This document shows, one piece after another, positions 34,001-44,077 of a stretch of DNA of 64,000 nucleotides. The position numbers and the translations under genes were made by a program. Below the pieces are notes generated by a model. It saw only the letters and a program-made list of their open reading frames with translations, ran no database searches and was not told the DNA's origin. The stretch is from Epichloe hybrida (Eukaryota > Ascomycota > Sordariomycetes > Hypocreales > Clavicipitaceae). Where the stretch lies: NCBI GenBank assembly GCA_019022495.1, contig JAFEKR010000031.1, positions 372,001-436,000 of the forward strand, given 5' to 3'. Within the stretch, counting starts at the first letter, position 1. The number at the start of each line of letters is the position of its first letter.

Positions 34001-36318
34001 AGCTATATCGTAAGAAGATGCCGCATCCTGTGTTACAATCATCACACTGCCACGCCAAATCTCACGGTCGGACGCGACACTGTTCGTTTGAGCCCTGGCA
34101 GGGATCTTTTCCTGACGAATACCAGAGTACCTCAAGAGCGGCCCGCATTTGAGGTACAGCGGAGGCTTGAATCGTGTGGGCGCTAGAGATTGCAAGAGTG
34201 GTGAGCAAGGGAATACGTCAAAGCAGGTCGCGTGGACTACATACCGTTCGTGTCGTCATACTCTCCGTCGAATGCTTCAGCTTTGCGTGGTCGGGATGAG
34301 TATGAGGTATTCTTGTTTCGGCCTCCACCTTCCCACCAAGCCTTGCCCTTGTCAGCCCGCTGGCCCAACGGCTGACTTTCAGTCAGATCCAGCAAGTTTC
34401 CGCCCAAGGAACCAACTGTAGCTTTCTCGTACTCGTCCAACCAGACTGGCGACTTGTACAAGCCCTCGCCGGGGCGGAGACTTTCGGGGGGTCTGAAAAT
34501 CATTCTGGAAACCCGATGTTGAGGTGCGCTCTCCATTGACATTGAATGATCGCTGTCTTGTCGCTCCAGCCGTCTCCGAGCAGCTGCAACATCTCCGAAC
34601 TCCCTATTTGGACTACGAACTGCAGAATTGGGGATTTTGCCATGCATTTGACGCGGGACATACTCCTCATCCGACCCATATTCTCTTTTATGAACTGGTT
34701 CAGTAGCACGGCGCTGGATTCCCCTAGTTGGTTGTTCCGATGCCGGAACCGGAGGAACCTCGTTGTCCTTGCCTATTGCAAGTATATGTGGTTGACGGGT
34801 ACCAGGTGACCTAGAACCACCAGCGCCGGCATTTTCTCGTGTCGACTGAGCTCTTTGCGGACTCAATCGATCAGGAGGGTTCTTTCGTAGCTCGTTGCTT
34901 CCGTTCCGAGCCAGGGACAGACCACCAGTAGTGTCACCGCCCGTGAAGAAAGCAGCTGGTTGACCCGTGGGGCTTCTGTCTTTGACTTGAGGTTCCTGCT
35001 CATTTCTCGCTGCACGCTCTCGAAAACTCAGATTACGCTTGGGCAGATTGGAACGTGGTTGCTCCAGCTCCTCATCATCTTCGGGACGCAGAAGGGCTGG
35101 GGGTGAAGCAGCGGCGTGACTGCGCTCGACAACACTGGGGCGTAAAACGTTTTGCTGCGAACGTGGGTGATGCTGTGTCTGGTTTTGCAAGTAAGGCTGC
35201 TCTCGTCGCTCAGATTGCTGCGGCGATGGTTCACGTTTGAACGCTGTTGGAAACTGCGTAATGGGCGTCGGACGATAGGTCTGATGTTGGGAATGTCTAT
35301 TTGGACTATGTACGTCCCCCGGCGGGATCGCAGAAGCCTCTGCTGCTCTTCTGGCAGCCCTTTCCCTTGCTCGTTGCTCGGCGGCTTGAACTCTTGCTCG
35401 CTTTTCCTCTTTTGTCATGCTGTCGAGCGTCAGCTCAAGCCTTTGGAGGGGTGAACGGTCGTTTGCAAACTTCTTGCGGCGCTCTGATGGGCCATGGAGC
35501 GAGTCTCGTCGCGGCGATCCAGTAGCAACATCTTGAGATGGGTTGTGTGTCGCAACAATGCCTTTTCGGTCGGTGACATCATGTGTGTGATGCGCAGCGA
35601 GATCCGAATGCTCTTGACGTTGCGTGGTGTAATGACTCTCGGGATCCATTTCTCCGTCCTCAACAAGCTGGACAGAAGGCAAAAACTGATGCTGTCGGTA
35701 GTTAAAAGGCAGCGCCGGATGATGGGTGTGTGGCTGACGATAGCTTACGGGTGGGACTGGAGGAGCGTCTGGAGCTGCAGGGGGGGTTGCCGCAGTGGAT
35801 TCGAAAGCTTCTTCGTGGTATCGCTCAGCCGATGGGTATTTCTGTCGGCGACGAGGCATGGCTCTGGATGATAATTCCAAGACGGGTTCTTGGGGAGAAT
35901 AAGTGGCGCCGAATGGGGAAGAAGAACAAGAAGGTGGTGCAGCGACGGCGACAAGAGAGGCAGTCGCATGGCCACCACCAGCACCAGCACCGGCACCGGC
36001 ACCGGCATGCGCATATGTCGTTGAAAATATCGGATGCTGGTAAGAAGGCGGTCTGGGAGCTAGGCCATGGGTAGCTCCAACAAAACTTGAAGCTGTAGGC
36101 GAGTGGGGGCTGAAGGTGGACTCTGTGAGAGCATCCGTGTTTGACGTCTGGATTGAGGCGCGATTCGACCGGGACCTGCGTGGAGGCTGGGCATCAAGCG
36201 ACGGGGACACAGAACCGCCGTAGTCATGGGCCTGATACGTGTACAACTCGTCGTACTCGTCTCCCAGCCCCTGCCAATCAGGGAGTTGGGCCCATTGGTG
36301 CCGCTGCTGTGCCGCCAT
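31097..36318 (-). CDS. Very large PhoD-like phosphatase-domain protein
   Basis: Fungal protein with a central PhoD-like metallophosphatase fold. Exons are 36318-34245, 34182-32760, 32694-32485 and 32417-31097; introns are 62, 65 and 67 nt and all junctions keep frame (DDTN-APTRFK, WLEN-ILTSRF, TML-SGDVHL). Total 1675 residues. Residues 1-640 are disordered (Ser/Pro/Gln/Arg-rich), then SLRPGEGLYKSPVWLDEYEK leads into the catalytic part. Metal-site-like motifs: GGGDQIYND, MYDDHDIFDGYGSYP, LLAVDCRTERT and GDVHLAAIGQF. The C-terminal 380 residues are again disordered, with a Gly10 run (DNA about 31980-32010) and an acidic end. Substrate is unknown. The start at 36318 (MAAQQRHQWAQLPDW, CCGCCATGG-type context) is preferred over the in-frame ATG at 36456, which would translate a tandem repeat. 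Confidence 0.85.
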
Positions 36319-36370
36319 GGAGGTCCGAGGGTCGTCTGTCTGTCGACGGATGGAGAAGATGAGTGAGTCG

Positions 36371-36410
36371 TGTCTGGCCGTGTCTGGCCGTGTCTGGCCG
36401 TGCCTGGCCG
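36371..36410. repeat. TGTCTGGCCG tandem repeat, 4 units
   Basis: Four 10-bp units, the fourth with one change (TGCCTGGCCG), about 50 bp upstream of the PhoD-like start codon. Confidence 0.9.
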
Positions 36411-36540
36411 TGCTCCTGGTGTGTAACGGGCGTGGAGATTGAGCAGCACCCACCAACCGTCTCGTCTCGGGGAGGGCAAGACGTCACGGAAAAGAAGAAA
36501 AGAGGGGACAGGTAAAGAGAAAAAAGAAACCTCTGCGGAG

Positions 36541-36560
36541 TACGGAGTACTTCGTACGGA
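36541..36560. repeat. Dispersed 20-bp element, copy 2
   Basis: TACGGAGTACTTCGTACGGA; one base different from 9257-9276. Confidence 0.8.
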
Positions 36561-37232
36561 TTACCCCTAGATATGTTTTATAATGGCGAGATATGTATGA
36601 CAAGACGCCAGTACCGGTGGAACTGACTACCAAAAAAAACCCGAATAACCGTTTGGCCGTCCCATAGTCCGTATATTGAAAGGCCTTGGAAGTCAGACAA
36701 TGCATTGACGTTGCACCAAAAAACTCAACCAGACAACGCGGTGGGCCGGGGTGGCTGGTAGCGGGTGACGGGTAGCGGGTAGCTAAATAAGCAGATATGT
36801 ACATAAGTGGGTGTCAAAGACGAACTAGGGAAAGCGGCGGATGCACATTCACGGATGCGCGTTTACGGAGGAGTTGTCCATAATCTGTTGTCCGTATTGG
36901 ATTTTCCTGAGAAAGTGGCTCGGTCGTTGACTCGGAAACCTGCGACTGGCAACCGCAGCCCATCTTGCTCGCTGCGTCGTCTGTTTCTGCCGGAAAGAAA
37001 ATGCTCTCGATGTTGCAATAAGTGGTTGTTGGACATGGCCCTGACTGAACCTTTGCGTCGCGGCAACAGCCGTAATATCCGTGGCTGTGGCAACTTAGCT
37101 GCGCACAAGTGCAGGAATTACTGGAGTTGGGCATGTAATTGGGAAACAAGAATTAAAAAAGGTCTTTGCCAGACACTTTTGGTCGTGTGTGCAAAAATGT
37201 CGTGAACAAGGAAAGCATCGTGGAACGACTTT

Positions 37233-37316
37233 TGCTCCCGGCAGGGCTTGAACCTGCGGCCTCCGCATCACCAATGTTTATTAGTACGAAGCTCTAACCA
37301 ACTGAGCTACGGAAGC
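37233..37316 (-). tRNA. tRNA-Ile (anticodon AAT) with a 10-nt intron
   Basis: Reading the minus strand from 37316: acceptor GCTTCCG pairs with CGGGAGC; TA; D arm GCTC-AGTTGGTTA-GAGC; anticodon stem TCGTA pairs with TGCGG (two G-T pairs); T arm GCAGG-TTCAAGC-CCTGC; discriminator A. The anticodon loop is 17 nt instead of 7. Placing a 10-nt intron after position 37, the usual eukaryotic site, gives loop CT-AAT-AA and anticodon AAT, an Ile tRNA reading ATT/ATC after deamination of A34. The 3' CCA is not encoded, as expected in a nuclear gene. Confidence 0.93.
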
Positions 37317-38681
37317 TATCCTTGTGCGATGACTTCCAAATTATTGTCTATTATATTGCTAGCAAAAGACTTGCTTTGTGGACTCGACTTACTGGCTACT
37401 CGGGGCTAACGGATGTAACAGATTATAAGTCATACTAGATCCGTTTGTGCAGGCTATTAATATGCAAAATGTGATGTGTTCTAATTGAGTTGTCCTTTCT
37501 ATCTGATAGCGTGACGTTCTGGCATTATACTAGTTGCCTTTAGTCGCGTGCATTCCATATTGTAACACTTGATAGCTATAAGGGGTGGAGGAGGAGGAGG
37601 CTTGCGACAGGCAAAAAATTACTATAGGCAGCCCTAGCAGGGCCCTTGGAGGGGGTGAAATTTCAAATGTTTATTATTAATAAAACTTGATAATATACAG
37701 TGTAGGAAATCAATTCGCGAGCGCAGATTTGCGCGGTAGTGGTGGTGTTGTAGTTGTTAGATGGCCAGATTTATTAGATTCCCAACGGATTAACGGTCGG
37801 ACCAAAGGTCAAAGGTTAAAAATTCACGGATCTCACAACTTGGCCGCTTTGTTCCGATTCGATGGCCAAAAAATATTCCCCGGCAAGTGATTCAGCTTGG
37901 TGCATTAACGTGAGCCTTGGTTTTGAAGGAAACCAAAGCCAATCTAGGACCTTCTCAAAGAGGGCAGATGCCGGCCAGAAGCCAAAAGCCGAGAGTAACG
38001 TTGCGATGTATCGTATTCGAGTCCATGCATCGGGTGGCTTTCGTGTTGTTAATGCAGCCTTTCTATAAGCTTATTCGGCTGACGGCCAATGATATCGTCC
38101 ACCTGGCATATAACTCGGCAAAACACAACATGATGGCATTGCTCCAAAAGGCACTTTCGTGTTCCTGGTCTCCCCCCAGGCCTTCAGCTGGACGGCCTCC
38201 GAGGTACTTTGGCGGACAGGCTGGAGTTTACACCCCGTCGAGTCCTGTAGAGTCTGTCCACATCGCACACATAGCACTGCTTCATGTGCCAAACGGGGCC
38301 TGGGGTGACTTGGCTATGAATGCAATCTCGGACTAGCTGACAGTATCAGTCTGATTAGCCAGCGGCAGCTATCAAGGGACTGCCCACCACAGTTGAGTAG
38401 AGGACCTTCCACGAAATGAAGGATAAGCCTATGTTCTCTAGCCACACCAAGCCAAGTCGAGCCAGATCTTGCAGGCCTGGGGATCCTGCTGGGATCCATG
38501 GGTGTGTTTACGATTGGCCTCGTGATGAATGCCGTCTCATGCCGCAGTGCGATTGTATGCTGACTTCCATTATACAAAAGGGCCGATCTGTCGTCAGTGA
38601 TAAACTAGAGGCAAGCAAGAGACTCATCCTCATTAACCTGTAACTCCAGCTTACTTTTTACTAATCTCAACTATCAAAATA
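37317..38681. other. AT-rich spacer, no supported gene
   Basis: About 1.4 kb between the tRNA and the broken protease. The first 400 bp are clearly AT-richer than most of the window, with TTATTA/AATAA stretches and no long ORF. It may be decayed repeat DNA, but no terminal repeats or transposase fragments could be made out. Confidence 0.45.
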
Positions 38682-39573
38682 ATGCTCAAGACTATTCTCT
38701 TTAAGGCCTACATGGCCTCCATGGTTATGGGCATGGGCGCGGCTGTGTCCAATGGCGAATGCGGAGCTCCCGAGCCTACTGAGGAGCTCATTGCCATCGC
38801 CAAGGAGATGGCTCTGAACGAGTCCATGATCTCTACCAGCAAGCTTGATAGTTTCGGCGATATCTAGGTTCCTGTTTACGTTCATGCTGTCTCTACGAGC
38901 AAAAATGAACATCCCAAGGTAAGCCCTGCCTTCATAAAGCGTCATTATTAGTCGACACCATCAGAAACGCTTACACTGCACACAGTATAAAGACGTTCGT
39001 GCCATGATTACCGGCATGGCCAAGGACTTCGAAAACATGGGCATCTACTTCGTCTTGAAGGGCGTTGACTATACCGTCCATGGGGGTTGGTCCCACGGCC
39101 GGCACGAAATGGCCATGAAGACGAAGCTCCGCAAGGGCGGCTACGGGGCTCTCAACCTTTACTATGTCCACTCTCTGCGTTCTTCCCCAGATTTTCCGAC
39201 CACCGGCAAGTGTAACTTCCCCGACCCCTCATATTACGGCCAGGGCGGCGAGATTCTCACCCGAGACGGTTGCACCATCCGACGTGATCTCTTGAGCCAC
39301 GGCCAGACCACCACCCACGAAGTCGGCCACTGGCTGGGACTCCTTCACACCTTTCACGGTGGTTGCACGGGCCGCGGTGACCTGATTGACGACACTCCTG
39401 CTTGCAAGGAGACCTATGGCTGCGATGAGAACGCCGACACCTGCCCCGAGTCTCCGGGAAAGGATGATGTCCATAACTTCATGGGCTATAACACGTGCCG
39501 CACGGGGTTCACTGTTGGTCAGACCAAGCGTGCTCGCCGCCAGTATCACTACTGGCGTTCTCAAGACTCTTAG
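38682..39573 (+). pseudogene. Secreted M43-family metalloprotease interrupted by an in-frame TAG
   Basis: Fungal zinc metalloprotease of the pappalysin/cytophagalysin (M43B) type. Exons are 38682-38918 and 38986-39573, with a 67-nt intron (GTAAGC...CACAG); 274 codons in one continuous frame except for TAG at 38865-38867 (codon 62). A signal-peptide-like start (MLKTILFKAYMASMVMGMG) is followed by CGAPEPTEELIAIA. After the TAG the frame goes on with VPVYVHAVS, as the family does. Exon 2 is intact: zinc motif HEVGHWLGLLH at 39316-39348, a Gly/Cys-rich segment GGCTGRGDLIDDTPA, Met-turn HNFMGYNTC, and a normal end near RRQYHYWRSQ. No splice pair removing the TAG in frame was found. The gene sits in AT-rich flanks near a tRNA. 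It is either recently inactivated, read through, or affected by a sequencing error. Confidence 0.82.
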
Positions 39574-40406
39574 TATAGAGGGAAGTATCGGATGTCGGGA
39601 GCGGCGCGATGTAAATATGAGAGCCATGATGATGAACAAGAAAGAAACAGAGCATTGTGTAATAATGCCAAGTAGTTATAGAAGTCGCTGGCGGCTGTTG
39701 CCAGCATCACCACGGAAAGCTAATGTTGAAAGAAGGAAAGAAATAAAAAAAGGAGAAGACAGAATAGACAGAATAGACAACAAACATGAATAACCAATCA
39801 CAAGTGACAGGATCACTAAAACTGTTCGATTTTTGAATTTTGTCCTTGATACATCAATTCGAGACGGTACTAGCGGCTGATTGAAACTACCGTCAAATAG
39901 TTGACATATTGCCAGATATTGCCGAGTCAAAAGACGAGTCTAAAATCTTGTTTGATCGCTGTTTTCGGGAGTCGTGCAGGGTAGGACCATGATCAAAGCC
40001 AAGGTCCAATCTGACGTTGCTGCCCTATTGTTCAGGCACCAACCACTTCAGCACGGAGGTGCAGCCTCGCCGCCGGCCGCTCCTGACTCCAGGACTTTTT
40101 TTGTTTCGTGTTTGCCGAATAGTAGCTCGCAACTTCCATCGCACATTTTACCATCCCATACCACAACCCGCAAGACGAGCATTGCTTTGCCTGGCGCAAA
40201 TTTGCATCTTGCACATTCCTTTTCACAGGTAGGAAATAGTCGATCTATTTTCTATTCCACCTAGCCTCACCGTTGAGCTGGAACGACAACACAAACCGCA
40301 CTCCCCACCATAAAAACGATTTCGATCGCCTCACCCAGATCTGACACCTGCTCCCTGCTCCTGGTCGAATTTGATTTGGGACAAACACAACGAACAGCTA
40401 GACACG
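39574..40406. other. Intergenic, AT-rich then promoter-like, upstream of eIF4E
   Basis: About 830 bp. The first half is AT- and purine-rich (AGAATAGACA repeated near 39760-39780); the second half is C-rich and probably the eIF4E promoter and leader. No gene seen. Confidence 0.45.
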
Positions 40407-41296
40407 ATGGCCACTGCTATCGAAGTCCCAAAAATGGATCGACAAGTCGACCTGTCGACAATTCCTATCTCCCCCAACGGTAAGAGCGAAGGCACCGATG
40501 CCCAGGACAGCGATAAGCCCGTCACCGTTTTCCACGACAGGGACAACTTCAATGTCAAGCACCCTCTTCAGAACAAGTGGACCCTGTGGTTTACCAAACC
40601 CCCAAGTGGAAAGGTGAGAGAATCATGGCATGGGCAAACCAGTGTCTCCCGCATCGAGGACTAATCAGCTTAATAGGGCGATAACTGGAATGACTTGCTC
40701 AAGGAGGTCATCACTTTCGATTCCGTGGAGGAGTTCTGGGGAGTATACGTGAGTTGGGCTACTTGTCTGTGTATTACAGCATTCGACAACAGTCTAACAC
40801 CTCGTAGAACAATGTTGCTCCGGTCTCCGAACTTGCCTTAAAGTCCGACTACCACCTGTTCAAGGCTGGTGTGCGACCTGAATGGGAAGATCCTCAAAAC
40901 AAGCATGGTGGAAAATGGTCCTACCAGTACAAGGAGAAGCGAAGTGTCGACGTCGACCGCCTATGGTTGCAAGTCATGATGGGTGCTATTGGTGAGACTT
41001 TGGAGGAGGAGGATGACGGGGAAGTTATGGGTGTTGTCGTCAACGTTCGCAAAGGCTTTTACCGTATCGGCGTCTGGACTCGGACTATTGGCAAGAGCAT
41101 TCCTGGTCGTGGTGATGGTGACGTTGCTGGCGGCAAGGGTCGCAGCCCTGAGAAAGGGAAAGACATTCTCATGTCCATTGGGCAACGCTTCAAAGAAGTA
41201 CTTGAGCTTCCCGGAAACGAACAGGTCGAGTTCTCTGGGCACACGGATAGTGCACATGCTGGAAGCACAAGAGCCAAGGCCAAGCATACCGTGTAA
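40407..41296 (+). CDS. eIF4E: eIF4E, mRNA cap-binding translation initiation factor
   Basis: Binds the m7G cap and recruits eIF4G. Exons are 40407-40613, 40677-40748 and 40808-41296, with introns of 63 and 59 nt, both phase 0; 255 residues. The ATG at 40407 follows GACACG and gives MATAIEVPKMD. The fold is recognisable: HPLQNKWTLWF, SVEEFWGVYNNV, the cap-stacking Trp followed by Glu in RPEWEDPQNK, RLWLQVMMGAIGE with the eIF4G-facing surface, and IGVWTR. The intron after the first strand and the short middle exon fit the fungal gene structure. The C-terminal extension is charged. Convergent with the acyl-CoA synthetase gene. Confidence 0.95.
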
Positions 41297-41986
41297 ATGA
41301 GGGTCGCCTGGGGGACGAGTTTCACGGCTTTTAGAGGATTGAGCGGGGGGACGTTTGAAAAATGGTTTCCGCTGACAAACGTCTAGTTCCCCTTGTTCTG
41401 TCGTTGCGTTGAACTCAACAGTCTTGACGATTGACGACATTTATTGCGAGGGTGTGCTGCGTCCTTGAGGCATCTAATGAGATGCTTCATCATTAGCGAC
41501 GGGGTTCTTTCAGGCGAGCCCACATTGCGCACTTCGAAAAAAAAAAAAAAAAAAAAAAAAACAAACAAACCTCTGTCTATGTTTACGCGGTGGCGTTTTG
41601 CGAGGAAGCTCCATGATGTTTTGCTCGGATGGGCAACCTCGCGCAGGTATGCCCACGCACTCTGACCTTGAATGGCCGTACAAAAATTTAGATTCCATCA
41701 TCTGGCCAGTGTCCTAATATATATACACATGCTTCTCATATTTTACATGAAATTCGCTCGCAACTGCCTGTGATGATAGTCACGTGCATCGTTGCTGTGT
41801 GAAGCTCACGGGCTTTCCACCTGGCTCCACTACCACCAGATCGTGCACGGGTTCTCAAGAGTCAATCGATACCCAGGTAATAGCCAAAAGGGAACCCCCC
41901 TTTCCCAATTGAAGAGAGTAACAACTACCACTCCTCCCAGATGCCTGCCCGTCCAAGACGTTCGAAAGCCATGATGACATCGCCCC
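41297..41986. other. Convergent intergenic region with A25 tract
   Basis: About 690 bp of probable 3' UTRs and spacer; contains a 25-A run. No gene seen. Confidence 0.5.
41537..41561. repeat. Poly(A) tract, 25 A
   Basis: Uninterrupted run of 25 A, about 240 bp after the eIF4E stop codon, followed by CAAACAAAC. Confidence 0.95.
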
Positions 41987-44077
41987 TCACGTCTCATTCC
42001 CGCTCTGCTCGTCCGCAAACATTTGCTTCACAAGTTGCTTCTTATTTATTTTGCCCATGGCATTCCTAGGAATGTGGTCCACAATCTTCATGACCTGCGG
42101 AATCTTGTAGTTGACCAATCTGCTTTTCAGGGCGCGCCGCATCTCCAACGGTGTCCATCTCTCAACGACGTCCTTATCGAGGATGATGACAGCACCGACC
42201 TTCTGGCCCCAGTTCCCGCTGGGGACAGCCACGACGGCAGCCTCGGAAACTTCAGGGAGAGAAAGAAGCTCGCGCTCAACTTCGAGAGCGGATACCTTCT
42301 CTCCGCCAGTCTTGATAATATCGGCCGTGAGACGGCCCTGTATGAAGTACAGTGGTCCATTGGTCCAGTGTTGACTGTGTGAAGCGGATGGAACGGCGCG
42401 ACGGACGGCGACGTCGCCGGTTTTGAACCATCGTCCCTGGTTATCTGGGTCGGAGATGAATTCCTTGGATGTCGCTTCGGGATTGCGCCAGTATTCTTGG
42501 AAGATGGTTGGACCGCGCAGTTGAATCTCGCCGGATCGTTGGCGGCCGTTGGAGTCGAGTTCTTGGCCGGGAAGGATGATTTCGCCGGTGTCCACGTCCA
42601 TGAGACGTGCTTGGACAGACGGCAGAGCCCAGCCGACGCTGGCGTCGACACGATCGGAGAAACCGAGTCCACAGGAGAGTGCCATGCCGACTTCTGTCAT
42701 GCCGTATCGCTCGAGGAGGGCGTTGCCATGGGAGAGGTCGTGCCATGCGGATTTTATGGGTGTGGGGAGGGCGGCGGATCCAGAGATATTGACGCGCATG
42801 TTTTGCGGGGAAATGGCTTCTCGGGCTGCTTGTTGGAGATCCGTGGAGAGGCTCCTGTGGCTGGACAAGAGGCGGCTGTATACTGTGGGCACGGCGGTGA
42901 AGAATGTGACTTTTGGCCTGGTGGATTTGACGCCATTTATGTGGCCATTCGTGCCGTTGTTGGTGCCGTTGGTGTCGTGTGTCGGAAGATATGGGGCAGC
43001 GAGGCGCTTCCATACGGCGTCTGCGTTGAAAGGAAACATGAACTCGATGGAGGAACCGGCAAAAAGGGGCGTGATGACGGCGTTGACGGTTCCATGGATG
43101 TGGTGCAGCGGCAGGACGTGGAGGAGGTGGTCTGATGGAGTGTAGTCCCATGCTTCGATAAGAGAATGAGACTGAGCTGTGAGTGCGGAGTGCGGTATCA
43201 ACACTCCTTTCTACGAGTCTTGGGTTAGCATTCAATGACAGCTGGTCACGTGTTTTCCAAGGCAGGCAGTGTTCGGCTTGACATACGGGCCTGTTTGTAG
43301 TTCCCGAGGTGTAGAGCATGAGCCCGGCTCTTCCTGGGTCGGAGCCCTCCAGTGTAACAGCGTCTCTCGTTCCATCTTGGCTGCCAACATGCTTTGGTAA
43401 CTTAAGATGCAATGGTCTGGCTTTCAACTCGGCAGTGAGGACTTCGTGTGCCCTGGACGCGAATTTGGAAGAGGACACAAGGAGTGAAGCTTCGCTGTGA
43501 TCCAAGATGTATTGCAGCTCTGGAGCTGGGAATGCAGGAGACATGGGGACTGCGATTGATCGCGCAGCGAGAATTGCGAGGAAAGTCACTGAGGAATCTT
43601 GTTAGTATTGACATGGAATCTAGTAAGAAGCGCAGCCAAAGAGAAACATAGACGGAGCATGAAGCCTCGCAACAACTCACCCACGTAATCATAGCTATTT
43701 TCGACCAGAAAAGCTATCCTCTCTCCTTGCAAGTCCTTCTTCCCACTAGCTTCCAGGAACCGCTCCTTCGCTCGGCGCACATCGCCCAGGAGCTCGCCGT
43801 ATGTGAACCGTCTCCCTGACACAGAATGGATCACGGCAGTCGACCCGGGTTCGTGCCTCGCGATGGCCTCAAATATGGGCAGCCGCGGCAAGGACGCTGT
43901 GTGCATCTTGGAGGAAAAGAGACATGAAGACGGCATGGATGACGAGACGAGAAGCGCGCGGCGACGAGAGGACCGACGGCAGGATTCGAAGACGGCAGAC
44001 AGGGACGGAGAGGGTGAAGAGGGTGAAGATGAAGCCAAAGTCCGGAATCCCTGTGGAAGGGTAGGACGGATCGTCAT
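41987..44077 (-). CDS. Acyl-CoA synthetase of the malonyl-CoA synthetase (ACSF3) type
   Basis: AMP-forming ligase; ACSF3-type enzymes activate malonate to malonyl-CoA in mitochondria. Exons are 44077-43681, 43588-43287 and 43210-41987, with introns of 92 and 76 nt; 640 residues. The start at 44077 gives MTIRPTLPQGFRTLASSS, an Arg/Ser-rich presequence suited to mitochondrial import; a second in-frame ATG at 43906 (MHTASLPRLPIFEA) would give a form without it. Adenylation motifs: YTSGTTNRPKGV (Gly replaced by Asn, with an intron inside the motif), VLPLHHIHG, RYGMTEVGMALSCG (close to ACSF3), GEIQLRGPTIFQEYW, GRWFKTGDVA, and the C-terminal Lys in NAMGKINKKQL. It ends in NET, not a peroxisomal signal. 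Substrate preference is inferred from motif similarity. Confidence 0.88.

Larger units (their letters stand above)
36319..37232. other. Intergenic upstream of the PhoD-like gene, up to the tRNA
   Basis: Contains a 10-bp tandem repeat in the probable 5' UTR (36371-36410), the 20-bp dispersed element at 36541-36560 and TAGTCCGTA at 36665-36673. Only short uninformative ORFs. Confidence 0.45.

Noticed and set aside
34237..36456. Separate gene for the disordered arm upstream of the PhoD-like core
   Set aside because: A consensus donor at 34244 and acceptor at 34183 join it in frame to the phosphatase region, and the segment KSPVWLDEYEK near the junction belongs with such proteins.
38822..38867. 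Possible 46-nt intron ending at the TAG of the metalloprotease
   Set aside because: Donor GTCCAT is poor and removal would shift the frame, so it cannot rescue the protein.
42441..43589. 382-residue minus-strand ORF in another frame of the acyl-CoA synthetase
   Set aside because: Its 5' part is the true exon 2, but beyond the donor at 43286 it reads intron and a shifted frame; splicing restores the enzyme.
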